Shown here: positions 18,163-25,743 of the stretch, in pieces
How the letters are laid out: the number at the start of each line of letters is the position of its first letter
Position numbering within the stretch: the stretch's first letter is position 1
Assembly (NCBI GenBank): GCA_020635905.1
Contig: JACJYV010000002.1
Span: forward strand, 310,001 to 374,000
Length of the DNA stretch: 64,000 bases
Direction: 5' to 3'
Source: Bacteroidia bacterium
GTDB taxonomy: Bacteria > Bacteroidota > Bacteroidia > J057 > JADKCL01
Position numbers and translations under genes: made by a program
The notes under the pieces: model-generated
Told to the model about the DNA's origin: nothing
Databases searched by the model: none
What the model saw: only the letters and a program-made list of their open reading frames with translations

Positions 18163-19875
18163 ATGAAGATTATTGCAGAAAGTGCTTCAAATCACAATGG
18201 AAGTATTGAGTATTTATTGAAACTTGCTGAGTTTTCGAAAAGCGCAGGGGCAAATTACTTCACTTTTCAAATAATTGATTTAGACTCTTTTTGTGAACCA
18301 GAATATGAACGGAGGATGATCGTTGAAAAGATAATTATTCCTCAAGCTTCCTGGACCGTATTAGTTGAGTTTTGCACCCAAATTGGGCTAGAAATAATAC
18401 CTTGTCCCCTAGATATGAAATCCCTTAATTTCATTTCAAATTTCAAGTTTGATTTTATTAAAGTTCATGCGACAGATTTATTAAATACCCCGCTATTAGA
18501 AAGGATTAGTACCCTAGATTACAAAATTATACTTGAAACCCAATGTGCAACCATTTCTGATATTGAGTATGCAATTTCAATCTTGGGGTATTCCAAAATT
18601 GAATGTATTATGCATGGATTTAGCAATTATCCAACGGAAGGAGAAGATTTGAATTTAGGTGCAATTAATGATATCAGGGAGAGATTCTCAATTCCTGTAG
18701 GAATTGCCGATCATTCTTTAGATATTGAGGGTATCCCCTTGCTCTCATTAGGCATGGGAATTAAGTACTTAGAAAAGCATATTACTTGCAATAGAAACGA
18801 TAGGAATTATGATTGGCAAGTTTCTCTAAATCCTGATGAGTTTAAACTAATGGTCCTTTTTTTACTGAAATACGAAAAAACTTTCGGGAAGGGGATTAAG
18901 CACCCTGTAAATAGTGAGTTGGAATTTAGAAATATTTTATATAAACGGTACGTAAAGAAAAAAGGTCATCTGGAGGTAAAAAGGAGTGATACTGGCTATT
19001 CTTTTCATGCCTTTTATTATTTGAATTTCAAACCAGACAGGGTTATCGCAACAATTATTGCGAGATTGAAAAGTAAGAGACTTCGGCAAAAGATTTTTCT
19101 TCCCCTTAAGAACGATTCCATTATTTTTGATCTAGCTGAAAGGCTGAAAAATTCAAGATTATTGGCGAAAGCCATAATAGCAACATCCTTTCTCGATGAA
19201 GATTCCAAAATAATTTCCGAATGTGATAAACGTGGGCAATTCCATTTTTCAGGCGATCCATTAATTGTAATTCATAGGATGCTGACCGTTTGTGAATCGG
19301 AAAGATCAAGAGGGGTTTTTCGAATAACAGGAGATAACCCTTTTACCGACCCATTTTTAATGGATGAAATGATACAGTTATTTCTTGAAAATAATCTCGA
19401 TTATGTAAGAGCAGGAAATGTTCCCTTGGGGGTATCTGCTGAATTATATTCCATTTCTTATTTACAGAAATTATACCAAGAAATGGAGGATCCTAGAAAC
19501 TCTGAGTATTTAACTTGGTATGTAATTCAAGATCGAAATGCGAAAAAAGGCATCGTTGCAATAAATTTAAACGATAGAAACTATTCAAATTTTTCCCTAA
19601 CTGTTGACACAATTGAAGATTATCATCGCGCCCTGATGCTAATTGAAAAGGTCGAAAGAAAAAAATTTTCAGAAATTAATCTAATTGACATTTTATCAAA
19701 TCTAAGATTCCTTTCTCCAATAAATAAAAATTATATAATTAAGCTACCAAGGGGTACTGAAATTACTTTCGGCGAATTTATTTCCCTCCAAGAAAATCAA
19801 AACTTTTCTGCAAAAAAAACCATCGCCGCCGCACTCCTCCAATCCCGAATCGACAATGGCGAAGATTTGGTTTAG
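18163..19875 (+). CDS. NeuB-type synthase fused to SpsF-type cytidylyltransferase
   Basis: This 570-aa protein joins two families normally encoded apart. Residues 1-250 are a NeuB/LegI/PseI-type TIM barrel: AESASNHNG, VGIADHSLDIEG (His184) and YLEKHITCN (Glu204, His206). The KxQ lysine is T34 (YFTFQ) and the usual HC is H151-G152. The SAF domain found in normal synthases is missing. Residues 290-570 resemble SpsF cytidylyltransferases: ATIIARLKSKRLRQKI, AIIATSFLDED, FRITGDNPFTDP. The likely job is to make and CMP-activate a nonulosonic acid, or only the latter if the barrel is inactive. The gene is very AT-rich: four 60-nt lines I counted hold 25-37% GC, against 43-53% in two lines from pseG and the last oxidoreductase. 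This suggests recent acquisition. The final 20 nt overlap pseG. Confidence 0.82.
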   Translation: MKIIAESASNHNGSIEYLLKLAEFSKSAGANYFTFQIIDLDSFCEPEYERRMIVEKIIIPQASWTVLVEFCTQIGLEIIPCPLDMKSLNFISNFKFDFIKVHATDLLNTPLLERISTLDYKIILETQCATISDIEYAISILGYSKIECIMHGFSNYPTEGEDLNLGAINDIRERFSIPVGIADHSLDIEGIPLLSLGMGIKYLEKHITCNRNDRNYDWQVSLNPDEFKLMVLFLLKYEKTFGKGIKHPVNSELEFRNILYKRYVKKKGHLEVKRSDTGYSFHAFYYLNFKPDRVIATIIARLKSKRLRQKIFLPLKNDSIIFDLAERLKNSRLLAKAIIATSFLDEDSKIISECDKRGQFHFSGDPLIVIHRMLTVCESERSRGVFRITGDNPFTDPFLMDEMIQLFLENNLDYVRAGNVPLGVSAELYSISYLQKLYQEMEDPRNSEYLTWYVIQDRNAKKGIVAINLNDRNYSNFSLTVDTIEDYHRALMLIEKVERKKFSEINLIDILSNLRFLSPINKNYIIKLPRGTEITFGEFISLQENQNFSAKKTIAAALLQSRIDNGEDLV

Positions 19876-20866
19876 GGCGGATGGAAATGCAAAAATAGGC
19901 TTGGGACACCTCATGCGATGCAGTTCCATCGCATCGCTTCTGCAGCTCCCGGCTACTTTGGCCGTGAGGGAGCCCGGAAAAGAGGTAAAAAAGCTCCTGA
20001 AAGGAGCTTTTGAGGGAATGGTTGTCATGAAATCCTCCGCCAATGTGGAAAAATTTACCTCCTTTTTGCAGCCCAATGACCTGGTCATATTGGATGGATA
20101 CAATTTCAATCCAACCTACCAACAAAAAATTCTGGACAAAGGAGCCAAAATCATCTCGATCGATGATACGGCGCTTTTTCCTTACCTGGGGAATGCAGTC
20201 ATCAACCACGGAGGGGGCCTCTCTCCAGGCGAATTCCACCTGGCTCCCAACACCCAGCTTTACCTGGGACCAAAATTCGCCATGCTTCGCATGGCTTTTT
20301 TGAAGGCTCCCGCCCAACCCAGAAAAATCAATTCCATTGAAAGCATTTTCATCGCTTTGGGGGGAGCTGATCCTGAAAATAAAACCCTTAGGATATTGAA
20401 TTCAATAGCGGGACTGCAAAGCCAATTGCAGGTACATGTGGTGATGGGCGCAGCCAATCTCAACCGTTTCAGCATCGAAAAATTTGCCCGGGAAAATCCC
20501 CAAATCAGAATTCAACTCCATTACAGCCTTTCTGCGGAAAGCATGGTTGAACTACTGCAAAATTGCCAGATTGCCATTACCCCAGCCAGTACCATGTCAT
20601 ACGAAGCCTGCTGCGCAGGCCTGGGATTGATTGTCCTGCAAACTGCAGACAACCAGGCCCGAATCTTCAATTTTCTACAGGAAAAACAAATGGCACTGGG
20701 CGTGCCAACTGGTGAAAATGAAATGAACCTTCTGCCCGAATTGCTTACAGATTTGATCCGTAACCCTCAAAAAGTCAACCAAATGATTCAAAGCCAGCGG
20801 GAACATTTCGACGGAAAATCTGCGGAACGAATCAAAGAAATCATCCTGAACATCTTCGAATCCTGA
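19856..20866 (+). CDS. pseG: UDP-2,4-diacetamido-trideoxy-altrose hydrolase, PseG
   Basis: The 336-aa product begins MAKIWFRADGNAKIGLGHL, the PseG/SpsG signature with the catalytic His in GLGHLMRC. It has a GT-B fold with IFIALGGADPENKTLRIL at the domain hinge and ITPASTMSYEACCAGLGLIV near the UDP site. PseG removes UDP from UDP-2,4-diacetamido-2,4,6-trideoxy-L-altrose before condensation with PEP. Its start lies 20 nt inside the preceding fusion gene and its base composition is back to the local norm, so the AT-rich segment ends almost exactly at this junction. No PseH acetyltransferase domain is attached. Confidence 0.94.
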   Translation: MAKIWFRADGNAKIGLGHLMRCSSIASLLQLPATLAVREPGKEVKKLLKGAFEGMVVMKSSANVEKFTSFLQPNDLVILDGYNFNPTYQQKILDKGAKIISIDDTALFPYLGNAVINHGGGLSPGEFHLAPNTQLYLGPKFAMLRMAFLKAPAQPRKINSIESIFIALGGADPENKTLRILNSIAGLQSQLQVHVVMGAANLNRFSIEKFARENPQIRIQLHYSLSAESMVELLQNCQIAITPASTMSYEACCAGLGLIVLQTADNQARIFNFLQEKQMALGVPTGENEMNLLPELLTDLIRNPQKVNQMIQSQREHFDGKSAERIKEIILNIFES

Positions 20867-20975
20867 TCCCCTTCCCTTTTAGCCTTGCGGGTGTGGGCAA
20901 TTCACAACTTCTCCTTAAATTAGCACCTTGATTTTTAAAGGTTCCTTCAAACAAACCCTTTGGGGGATTGAGAGC

Positions 20976-22031
20976 ATGATAAAAGACATTCAAATAGGCA
21001 AATTTACCATTGGAGAGGGCCATGCACCTTTCTGCATCGCAGAAATGTCGGGCAATCACAATCAATCGCTCGAAAGAGCCCTCGAAATCGTGGATGCAGC
21101 CGCGGCCACGGGTGCCCATGCCCTCAAATTGCAAACCTATACCGCGGATACCATCACCATGGATGTCCGCAACGAGTATTTTACCATAGAAGATCCCAAT
21201 TCACTGTGGGCCGGCAAAAATCTTTACGACCTTTATCAGGAAGCCTACACCCCATGGGAATGGCACGAACCCATTTTCAATCGTGCCCGTGAACACGGCA
21301 TGGAAGTGTTCAGCACTCCTTTTGATGATACTGCGGTCGATTTTCTGGAAACTTTGGGCGTAAATGCCTATAAAGTAGCGAGTTTCGAAAATACCGACCA
21401 TCCCCTCATCCGTAAAATTGCCTCCAAAGGCAAACCCATCATCATGTCCACGGGTGCCGCTTCTGTTCAGGATATCTCCGAATCCGTAAAAGTAATGAGG
21501 GACGCAGGCTGCGAGGACATCATTCTCCTCAAATGTACCAGCACCTATCCTGCAACCCCTGAAAATTCAAATCTGAATACCATCCCGGTCATGCGGGAAG
21601 TATTCAATTGTCACATTGGCCTTTCAGACCACACCATGGGCGTGGGTTCGCCCATCGCGGCGACTGCCCTGGGAGCCCGGGTAATTGAAAAGCATTTTAC
21701 CCTGCGCCGCGCAGATGGAGGAGTTGATTCTGCCTTTTCCCTCGAACCAGAAGAATTCAAGACCATGGTCATTGAGACAGAAAGAGCATTTCTCGCCATG
21801 GGTAAAGTGCAATTCAACGTGCAGGAAGTCGAAAAGAAAAGCCTCAAATTCAAACGGTCCATCTTCATTGAAAAAGACATTCAACCAGGAGAACCCTTCA
21901 CCACAGAAAATATTCGCGTCATCAGACCAGGTTACGGACTTGAACCAAAATTCTTTGACCTCGTATTGGGAAGGCAGGCTTCAAAAAATCTCAAAAGAGG
22001 TCAGCCATTAACCTGGGACGATCTGATTTAA
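20976..22031 (+). CDS. pseI: Pseudaminic acid synthase, PseI
   Basis: This 351-aa protein is a complete PseI: CIAEMSGNHNQSLERAL at the N-terminus, ALKLQTYTADTITMD with the KxQ motif, STPFDDTAVDFLE, LKCTSTYPATPE, GLSDHTMGVGS, EKHFTLRRADGGVDSAFSL, and a C-terminal SAF antifreeze-like domain from about 285 (KFKRSIFIEKDIQPGE to the end). It condenses the PseG product with phosphoenolpyruvate to pseudaminic acid. The ATG at 20976 is preferred over an upstream TTG at 20928, because it gives the usual N-terminus (MIKDIQIGKF). A 109-bp gap separates it from pseG. Confidence 0.95.
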   Translation: MIKDIQIGKFTIGEGHAPFCIAEMSGNHNQSLERALEIVDAAAATGAHALKLQTYTADTITMDVRNEYFTIEDPNSLWAGKNLYDLYQEAYTPWEWHEPIFNRAREHGMEVFSTPFDDTAVDFLETLGVNAYKVASFENTDHPLIRKIASKGKPIIMSTGAASVQDISESVKVMRDAGCEDIILLKCTSTYPATPENSNLNTIPVMREVFNCHIGLSDHTMGVGSPIAATALGARVIEKHFTLRRADGGVDSAFSLEPEEFKTMVIETERAFLAMGKVQFNVQEVEKKSLKFKRSIFIEKDIQPGEPFTTENIRVIRPGYGLEPKFFDLVLGRQASKNLKRGQPLTWDDLI

Positions 22032-22053
22032 TTCGCTTCAAGCAACACGAAAA

Positions 22054-23088
22054 ATGAGTAAAATAAAATTCGCCATCATTGGCTTTGGATACATCGGGAA
22101 ACGACACGCTGAAATCATCAAGGGGCATCCTGATTGCGAATTGCTGGCTGTCTGCGACATAGCCAGTGAAAAAAGAGCCGCAGCTGACGCTTTTGGCGTG
22201 CCAGCCTACAGCAGTGCTGAAGAACTGCTCAAAAACACACCAGATGCCCAGGTGGTCACAGTTTGTACCCCCAACGGGCTCCATGCCGAACATGCCCTGC
22301 TGGCCTTACGCGACAAGCGTCACGTGGTGATTGAGAAACCCATGGGCATGACCAAAGCGGCCTGCGAAGAAGTGCTTTTCACCAGCCTGCAAATGAGCAA
22401 ACTCGTGTTTTGTGTAATGCAAAACCGTTACAGTCCCACCAGTGTCTGGCTCAAAGAAGTCATCGACAAAAAACTTCTGGGCAAAATTCACATGGTCCAG
22501 ACCAATTGCTACTGGAACCGCGACGACCGCTATTACGGAAAATCTGCCTGGAAAGGCAGCCTGGAGCTTGACGGCGGGCCTCTCTTCACTCAGTTCAGCC
22601 ACTTCATGGACATCATGTACTGGCTTTTCGGGGACATTTCAGACATTGAAGCCAAATTTGCCGACTTCAACCACCAAAACAATACCGAATTTGAAGACTC
22701 TGGCTATGTCAATTTCAAATTCATCAATGGAGGTATGGGCACCTTCAACTACTCCACTGCAGTCTGGGACAAAAATTTTGAAAGTTCAATCACCATCATA
22801 GGTGAAAAAGGCACGGTAAAAGTTGGCGGGCAATACATGGAAGTGGCCGAATACACCCACATCGAGGACTACGTGATGCCTGAATTGCCGCCAGCCAATC
22901 CGCCAAACGACTACGGAATTTACAAAGGCAGCGCGGCCAACCACCATTACATTTTCGAAAATGTGGTGGACACTATCCGCGGCAATTCCACCATCACCAC
23001 CAATGCGCTGGAAGGCTTGAAAATCGTGGAGATCATTGAACGGATCTACAAGCGCCGCAACCTGAAAACCATCAAAGGCGAAAAATAA
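22054..23088 (+). CDS. Gfo/Idh/MocA sugar oxidoreductase (WlbA/WbpB-like)
   Basis: The 344-aa product has the full Rossmann motif GFGYIGKRHAEII, VCTPNGLHAEHAL, HVVIEKPMGMTKAAC (EKP with catalytic Lys) and the C-terminal sheet domain with WKGSLELDGGPLFTQFSHFMD, where the His of the GGxxxxxxxH motif is retained. This pattern resembles the UDP-N-acetylglucosaminuronate 3-dehydrogenases WlbA and WbpB, which oxidise C3 of UDP-GlcNAcA. Its partners (WbpE aminotransferase, WbpD acetyltransferase) are not seen here, so the substrate may differ. It follows pseI by 22 nt and is the last gene before the terminator region. Confidence 0.87.
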   Translation: MSKIKFAIIGFGYIGKRHAEIIKGHPDCELLAVCDIASEKRAAADAFGVPAYSSAEELLKNTPDAQVVTVCTPNGLHAEHALLALRDKRHVVIEKPMGMTKAACEEVLFTSLQMSKLVFCVMQNRYSPTSVWLKEVIDKKLLGKIHMVQTNCYWNRDDRYYGKSAWKGSLELDGGPLFTQFSHFMDIMYWLFGDISDIEAKFADFNHQNNTEFEDSGYVNFKFINGGMGTFNYSTAVWDKNFESSITIIGEKGTVKVGGQYMEVAEYTHIEDYVMPELPPANPPNDYGIYKGSAANHHYIFENVVDTIRGNSTITTNALEGLKIVEIIERIYKRRNLKTIKGEK

Positions 23089-23127
23089 TTTCGCCGCCAA
23101 AGAATAAAGAAAAAATACATATTTAGG

Positions 23128-23157
23128 TTGGTTGCATTATTCTAATTTGTAACTTTG
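23128..23157 (+). promoter_or_regulatory. Promoter with full -33 and -7 elements
   Basis: TTG at 23128-23130, a spacer of 19, and TAACTTTG at 23150-23157 match the Bacteroidota promoter in both boxes. The same TTG-N19 spacing is seen ahead of rpmH in this window. No start codon with a credible frame follows for 270 bp, so it most likely drives a non-coding transcript. Confidence 0.65.
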
Positions 23158-23162
23158 AAGCC

Positions 23163-23372
23163 CACTCTATTCAAGGCACAAAGTGTCAGATCCATTTCAA
23201 ATCCATTGCCTGGGAAGTAAAATCAGCTTTCCGTGCAAAGTGATTTCCGACCAAATTCTGGTCTGAAAGCCATTTTGTCTGCCCGATAACCCAATTCTCA
23301 GGCGGCAAAACAACCTGCCATACAAAACCAAATCTAAACCGTAGGCCAGCCCCCAGGGGCTGGCTCTTTTTT
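23163..23372 (+). ncRNA. Candidate structured small RNA or riboswitch-like leader
   Basis: About 210 nt between the promoter and a strong terminator hold several hairpins: GGCAC-AAA-GTGTC (23175-23187), a bulged 10-bp stem AATCA/TGATT plus CTTT/AAAG with a 6-nt loop (23221-23245), and GACCA-AATTC-TGGTC (23249-23263), ending with the terminator. No reading frame of note is present. It could be an independent sRNA (6S RNA is one possibility I cannot test) or an attenuating leader for the TPR gene, whose ATG is 61 nt past the terminator. The 5' end is estimated from the -7 box. Confidence 0.5.
23345..23372 (+). terminator. Rho-independent terminator
   Basis: A perfect 9-bp GC-rich stem (GCCAGCCCC, loop CA, GGGGCTGGC) is followed by TC and six T. 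It would end the candidate RNA and any read-through from the sugar cluster. Confidence 0.85.
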
Positions 23373-23433
23373 AAACTTTCCTCAGAAATTCACTTTTCGT
23401 AATTTGGCAACCTGAAAAATCGTTTACCACCTG

Positions 23434-25050
23434 ATGAAACAAATCTACATTTCCTTTCTGCTGGCCTTTCTGATTCTGACCTCCGTGAGTTCACTTTCAG
23501 CCCAGTCGTTTTACGACCAGGGAATCAACGCCACTGACAACCTGCAAAAGGTGGAATTCTTCACCCGCGCCCTCGAAAAAGAGAAAAAAGACAACTGGAC
23601 CTACTATCGCCGCGGCTGGGCCTATTATTCCCTCCACAACTACTCCCGGGCCCTTTCCGACTTCAAGGCCGCCCTCAATGCCGAAGGCAACCTCGACGAT
23701 TCCTATACTTACACCGGCATCGCCTGGGTCTATTACGACCTGCGCGATTACGACCTTTGCGAGCAAAACGCCAAAAAATCTCTCGAACTTCGGGCTGACA
23801 ATTACAGCGCCTACAACATCCTGGGCTGGGCCGCCGCAGGCAATGAAAATTACGACAAAGCCCTCGAAAATTTCACCAAATACATCAATCTCAAGCCCGA
23901 CTCATACATTGGTTACTCAGACCGCTCCTACATTTACCTCATCAAAGGCGATTACAACAACGTGCTCAAAGATTGCGAAAAAGCCCTTTCCCTGGAACCT
24001 GGCTACGACCGCATCATCGAGCGCAAGGCCCTGGCTCTCCTCCGTTTGGGTCGCGAAGACGAAGGCATCAAACTCATCAAAGACAAAATCGACTTCAAAG
24101 CCAACGACCCCATCTCAATGTCTGAGATTGGCAACCTTTTCTACCGGGCAGGAGATTACCGTGGGGCCATTGAGTTTCACGATCGCGGCATCCACATCTA
24201 CGAAACCAAAATCAAAGAGGATCCCAAGTTCATCACCATTCACAAAGAGGACATTTACAACATTTACATGTCCCGCGGCGATGCCTATGAGGCCCTCAGC
24301 GAACTCCCCCACGCACTGCAAAATTACAGCCGTGCGACCCAGATTGACGCCAAAAACTACCGCGCCTGGATCGAAATTGGCGAAACCCAGACCTTCCAAA
24401 ACAACTACCGCGAGGCCGTGGCCGCTTACGAACGCGCCTTCTCCCTCAAACCCGACCTCAAAGACGGCTGGGTCAATCTGGGTTACTGCTACGACCACCT
24501 CAACGACCGCCAGAAAGCCATCAACGCCTACACCCGCGGCATCCAGGCCGATCCCGAAAACGGACTCCTGTACAACAACCGCGGATTTGCCTACCTGGAA
24601 GAAAAACAATACGAAAAATCCAAAGCCGACCTCGAAAAAGCCATCCAGGTAGAGCCAGCCATGGTCATGTCGCACGTCAGTCTGGGCGAATATTACTACG
24701 AAGTGAAGCAGTACGAAGCCGCCATCCGCAAACTCGACGAAGCCATCAAAATGGAAAATGGCTCACTTAAAGCCTATGCCCAGGCCTGGTACAAGCGCGG
24801 GCTCACCAACATGGCCCGGGAAGATTACAAAACGGCCATTTCCGACTTCCAGGAGTGCCTCAATCTCCAACCCGACCGGGCCGAAGCCTGGCAGTACAAA
24901 GGCATTTCCAATTACAAAATCAAAGAAAACTGCAAAGCTTACCTCGACCTCAAAAAGGCCCTCGAAGCCGACCAGAAAAACAAAGAAAAAGAAGCCAAAG
25001 AGGCCGCCCTTTACCTCGCCAAACTCACCCGCAACCCCTGCAACGAATAA
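23434..25050 (+). CDS. Secreted or periplasmic TPR-repeat protein
   Basis: The 538-aa product has a signal peptide (FLLAFLILTSVSSLSAQ, cleavage about residue 24) and then about 13 consecutive tetratricopeptide repeats covering nearly the whole chain. Examples are WTYYRRGWAYYSLHNYSRAL, AWIEIGETQTFQNNYREAV and GWVNLGYCYDHLNDRQKAI, each with the Trp/Gly/Tyr/Ala/Pro TPR spacing. TPR arrays bind proteins; no catalytic domain is attached. It is probably periplasmic or outer-membrane facing. Codon use is C-rich at third positions, which leaves a long false open frame in another reading. It stands alone, downstream of the candidate structured RNA, which may control it. Confidence 0.88.
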   Translation: MKQIYISFLLAFLILTSVSSLSAQSFYDQGINATDNLQKVEFFTRALEKEKKDNWTYYRRGWAYYSLHNYSRALSDFKAALNAEGNLDDSYTYTGIAWVYYDLRDYDLCEQNAKKSLELRADNYSAYNILGWAAAGNENYDKALENFTKYINLKPDSYIGYSDRSYIYLIKGDYNNVLKDCEKALSLEPGYDRIIERKALALLRLGREDEGIKLIKDKIDFKANDPISMSEIGNLFYRAGDYRGAIEFHDRGIHIYETKIKEDPKFITIHKEDIYNIYMSRGDAYEALSELPHALQNYSRATQIDAKNYRAWIEIGETQTFQNNYREAVAAYERAFSLKPDLKDGWVNLGYCYDHLNDRQKAINAYTRGIQADPENGLLYNNRGFAYLEEKQYEKSKADLEKAIQVEPAMVMSHVSLGEYYYEVKQYEAAIRKLDEAIKMENGSLKAYAQAWYKRGLTNMAREDYKTAISDFQECLNLQPDRAEAWQYKGISNYKIKENCKAYLDLKKALEADQKNKEKEAKEAALYLAKLTRNPCNE

Positions 25051-25106
25051 TTTCTCTCCCTTACCAAAGGGGGCACAGCTTCAAATAATAACTGAAAAGT
25101 GAATGA

Positions 25107-25306
25107 TTTGGGCGTATCCCCGTGGCCTGGCTGCCTGCGGCATCCCGGCCCCGGGGTCGGTCCCTTGAGGGGTTCTCCCGAAAACATTCGGGATCCGTCG
25201 GGTCGCCCTGCTTTCCGCAGATTGCGCCCCGACCGCCCGCCGCAGTGGCGGGCGCCCTCCAGGCACCTTACGCAATCAGGGCTTCCAGCCCCTGCCCACC
25301 CCCGGA
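25107..25306. repeat. GC-rich palindromic intergenic element
   Basis: This 200-bp block is far more GC-rich than its flanks and contains nested palindromes: TCCCGAA-AACA-TTCGGGA (25176-25193), CGCCCGCC-GCAGT-GGCGGGCG (25234-25254), and CCC-TTGA-GGG (25163-25172). It also carries the phrases GGGCGTATCCCCG and TTACGCAATCAGGGCT, which I associate with dispersed intergenic repeats of Bacteroidota. It encodes nothing credible. It fills the 306-bp gap between the convergent TPR and 127-aa genes. Only one copy is in the window, so repeat status is inferred. Confidence 0.5.
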
Positions 25307-25356
25307 AAAAGACAGGTTGATTTCATCAAAATGCTGGCCACAGGCCACACCCCGCC

Positions 25357-25740
25357 TCAATCCTCAATCTCAATATTCGTCGAATTATACACCTCAAAAG
25401 GCAGGGGAAATTCCGCAAAAACCACTTCCTTATCCTTGATCTTCACCGTAAAAATCACTTCCCGGCCTTCCTCATACACCTTCGGGTCATACGCAGGGTC
25501 GATCATCTGATTATCCACCACCAACAGCTTGCCAGCTTTTTCCTCTGCTGCGTACAATCCGTCCACAAAATCATCTTTCAGAGAGTCGCTGGAGGTAAGG
25601 TAGGCCAGCGTCTGAGGCGACATTTGCAGGCCCAGATCAGTCAGAATCATGAAGGCATCCGCCCCTTCATAATACACATCCCGGGTAATCTTTCCCTTCC
25701 AGCTCTTAATCACACGGGTCAATCTTTTTAAATTCGACAT
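25357..25740 (-). CDS. Conserved-looking hypothetical protein, cytoplasmic
   Basis: I do not recognise this 127-aa protein. It has no signal peptide or membrane segment. The N-terminus is basic (LKRLTRVIKSWKGKI), followed by acidic mixed alpha/beta sequence (GADAFMILTDLGLQM, REVIFTVKIKDKEVVFAEFPLP) and an acidic end. It lies 3 nt after the stop of the upstream lipoprotein gene on the same strand, so the pair is surely one transcript. Its function may be tied to that lipoprotein. Confidence 0.6.
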   Translation of the reverse strand: MSNLKRLTRVIKSWKGKITRDVYYEGADAFMILTDLGLQMSPQTLAYLTSSDSLKDDFVDGLYAAEEKAGKLLVVDNQMIDPAYDPKVYEEGREVIFTVKIKDKEVVFAEFPLPFEVYNSTNIEIED

Positions 25741-25743
25741 AGC

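Noticed and set aside
23163..23372. Calling the structured RNA 6S RNA (ssrS).
   Set aside because: Length and terminator would fit, but I could not show the long closing stem and central bubble that define 6S RNA.
23678..24652. A 324-codon plus-strand frame inside the TPR gene, rich in Thr, Pro, Ser and Lys.
   Set aside because: Low-complexity product of the C-rich third positions of the TPR gene; no domain is visible.
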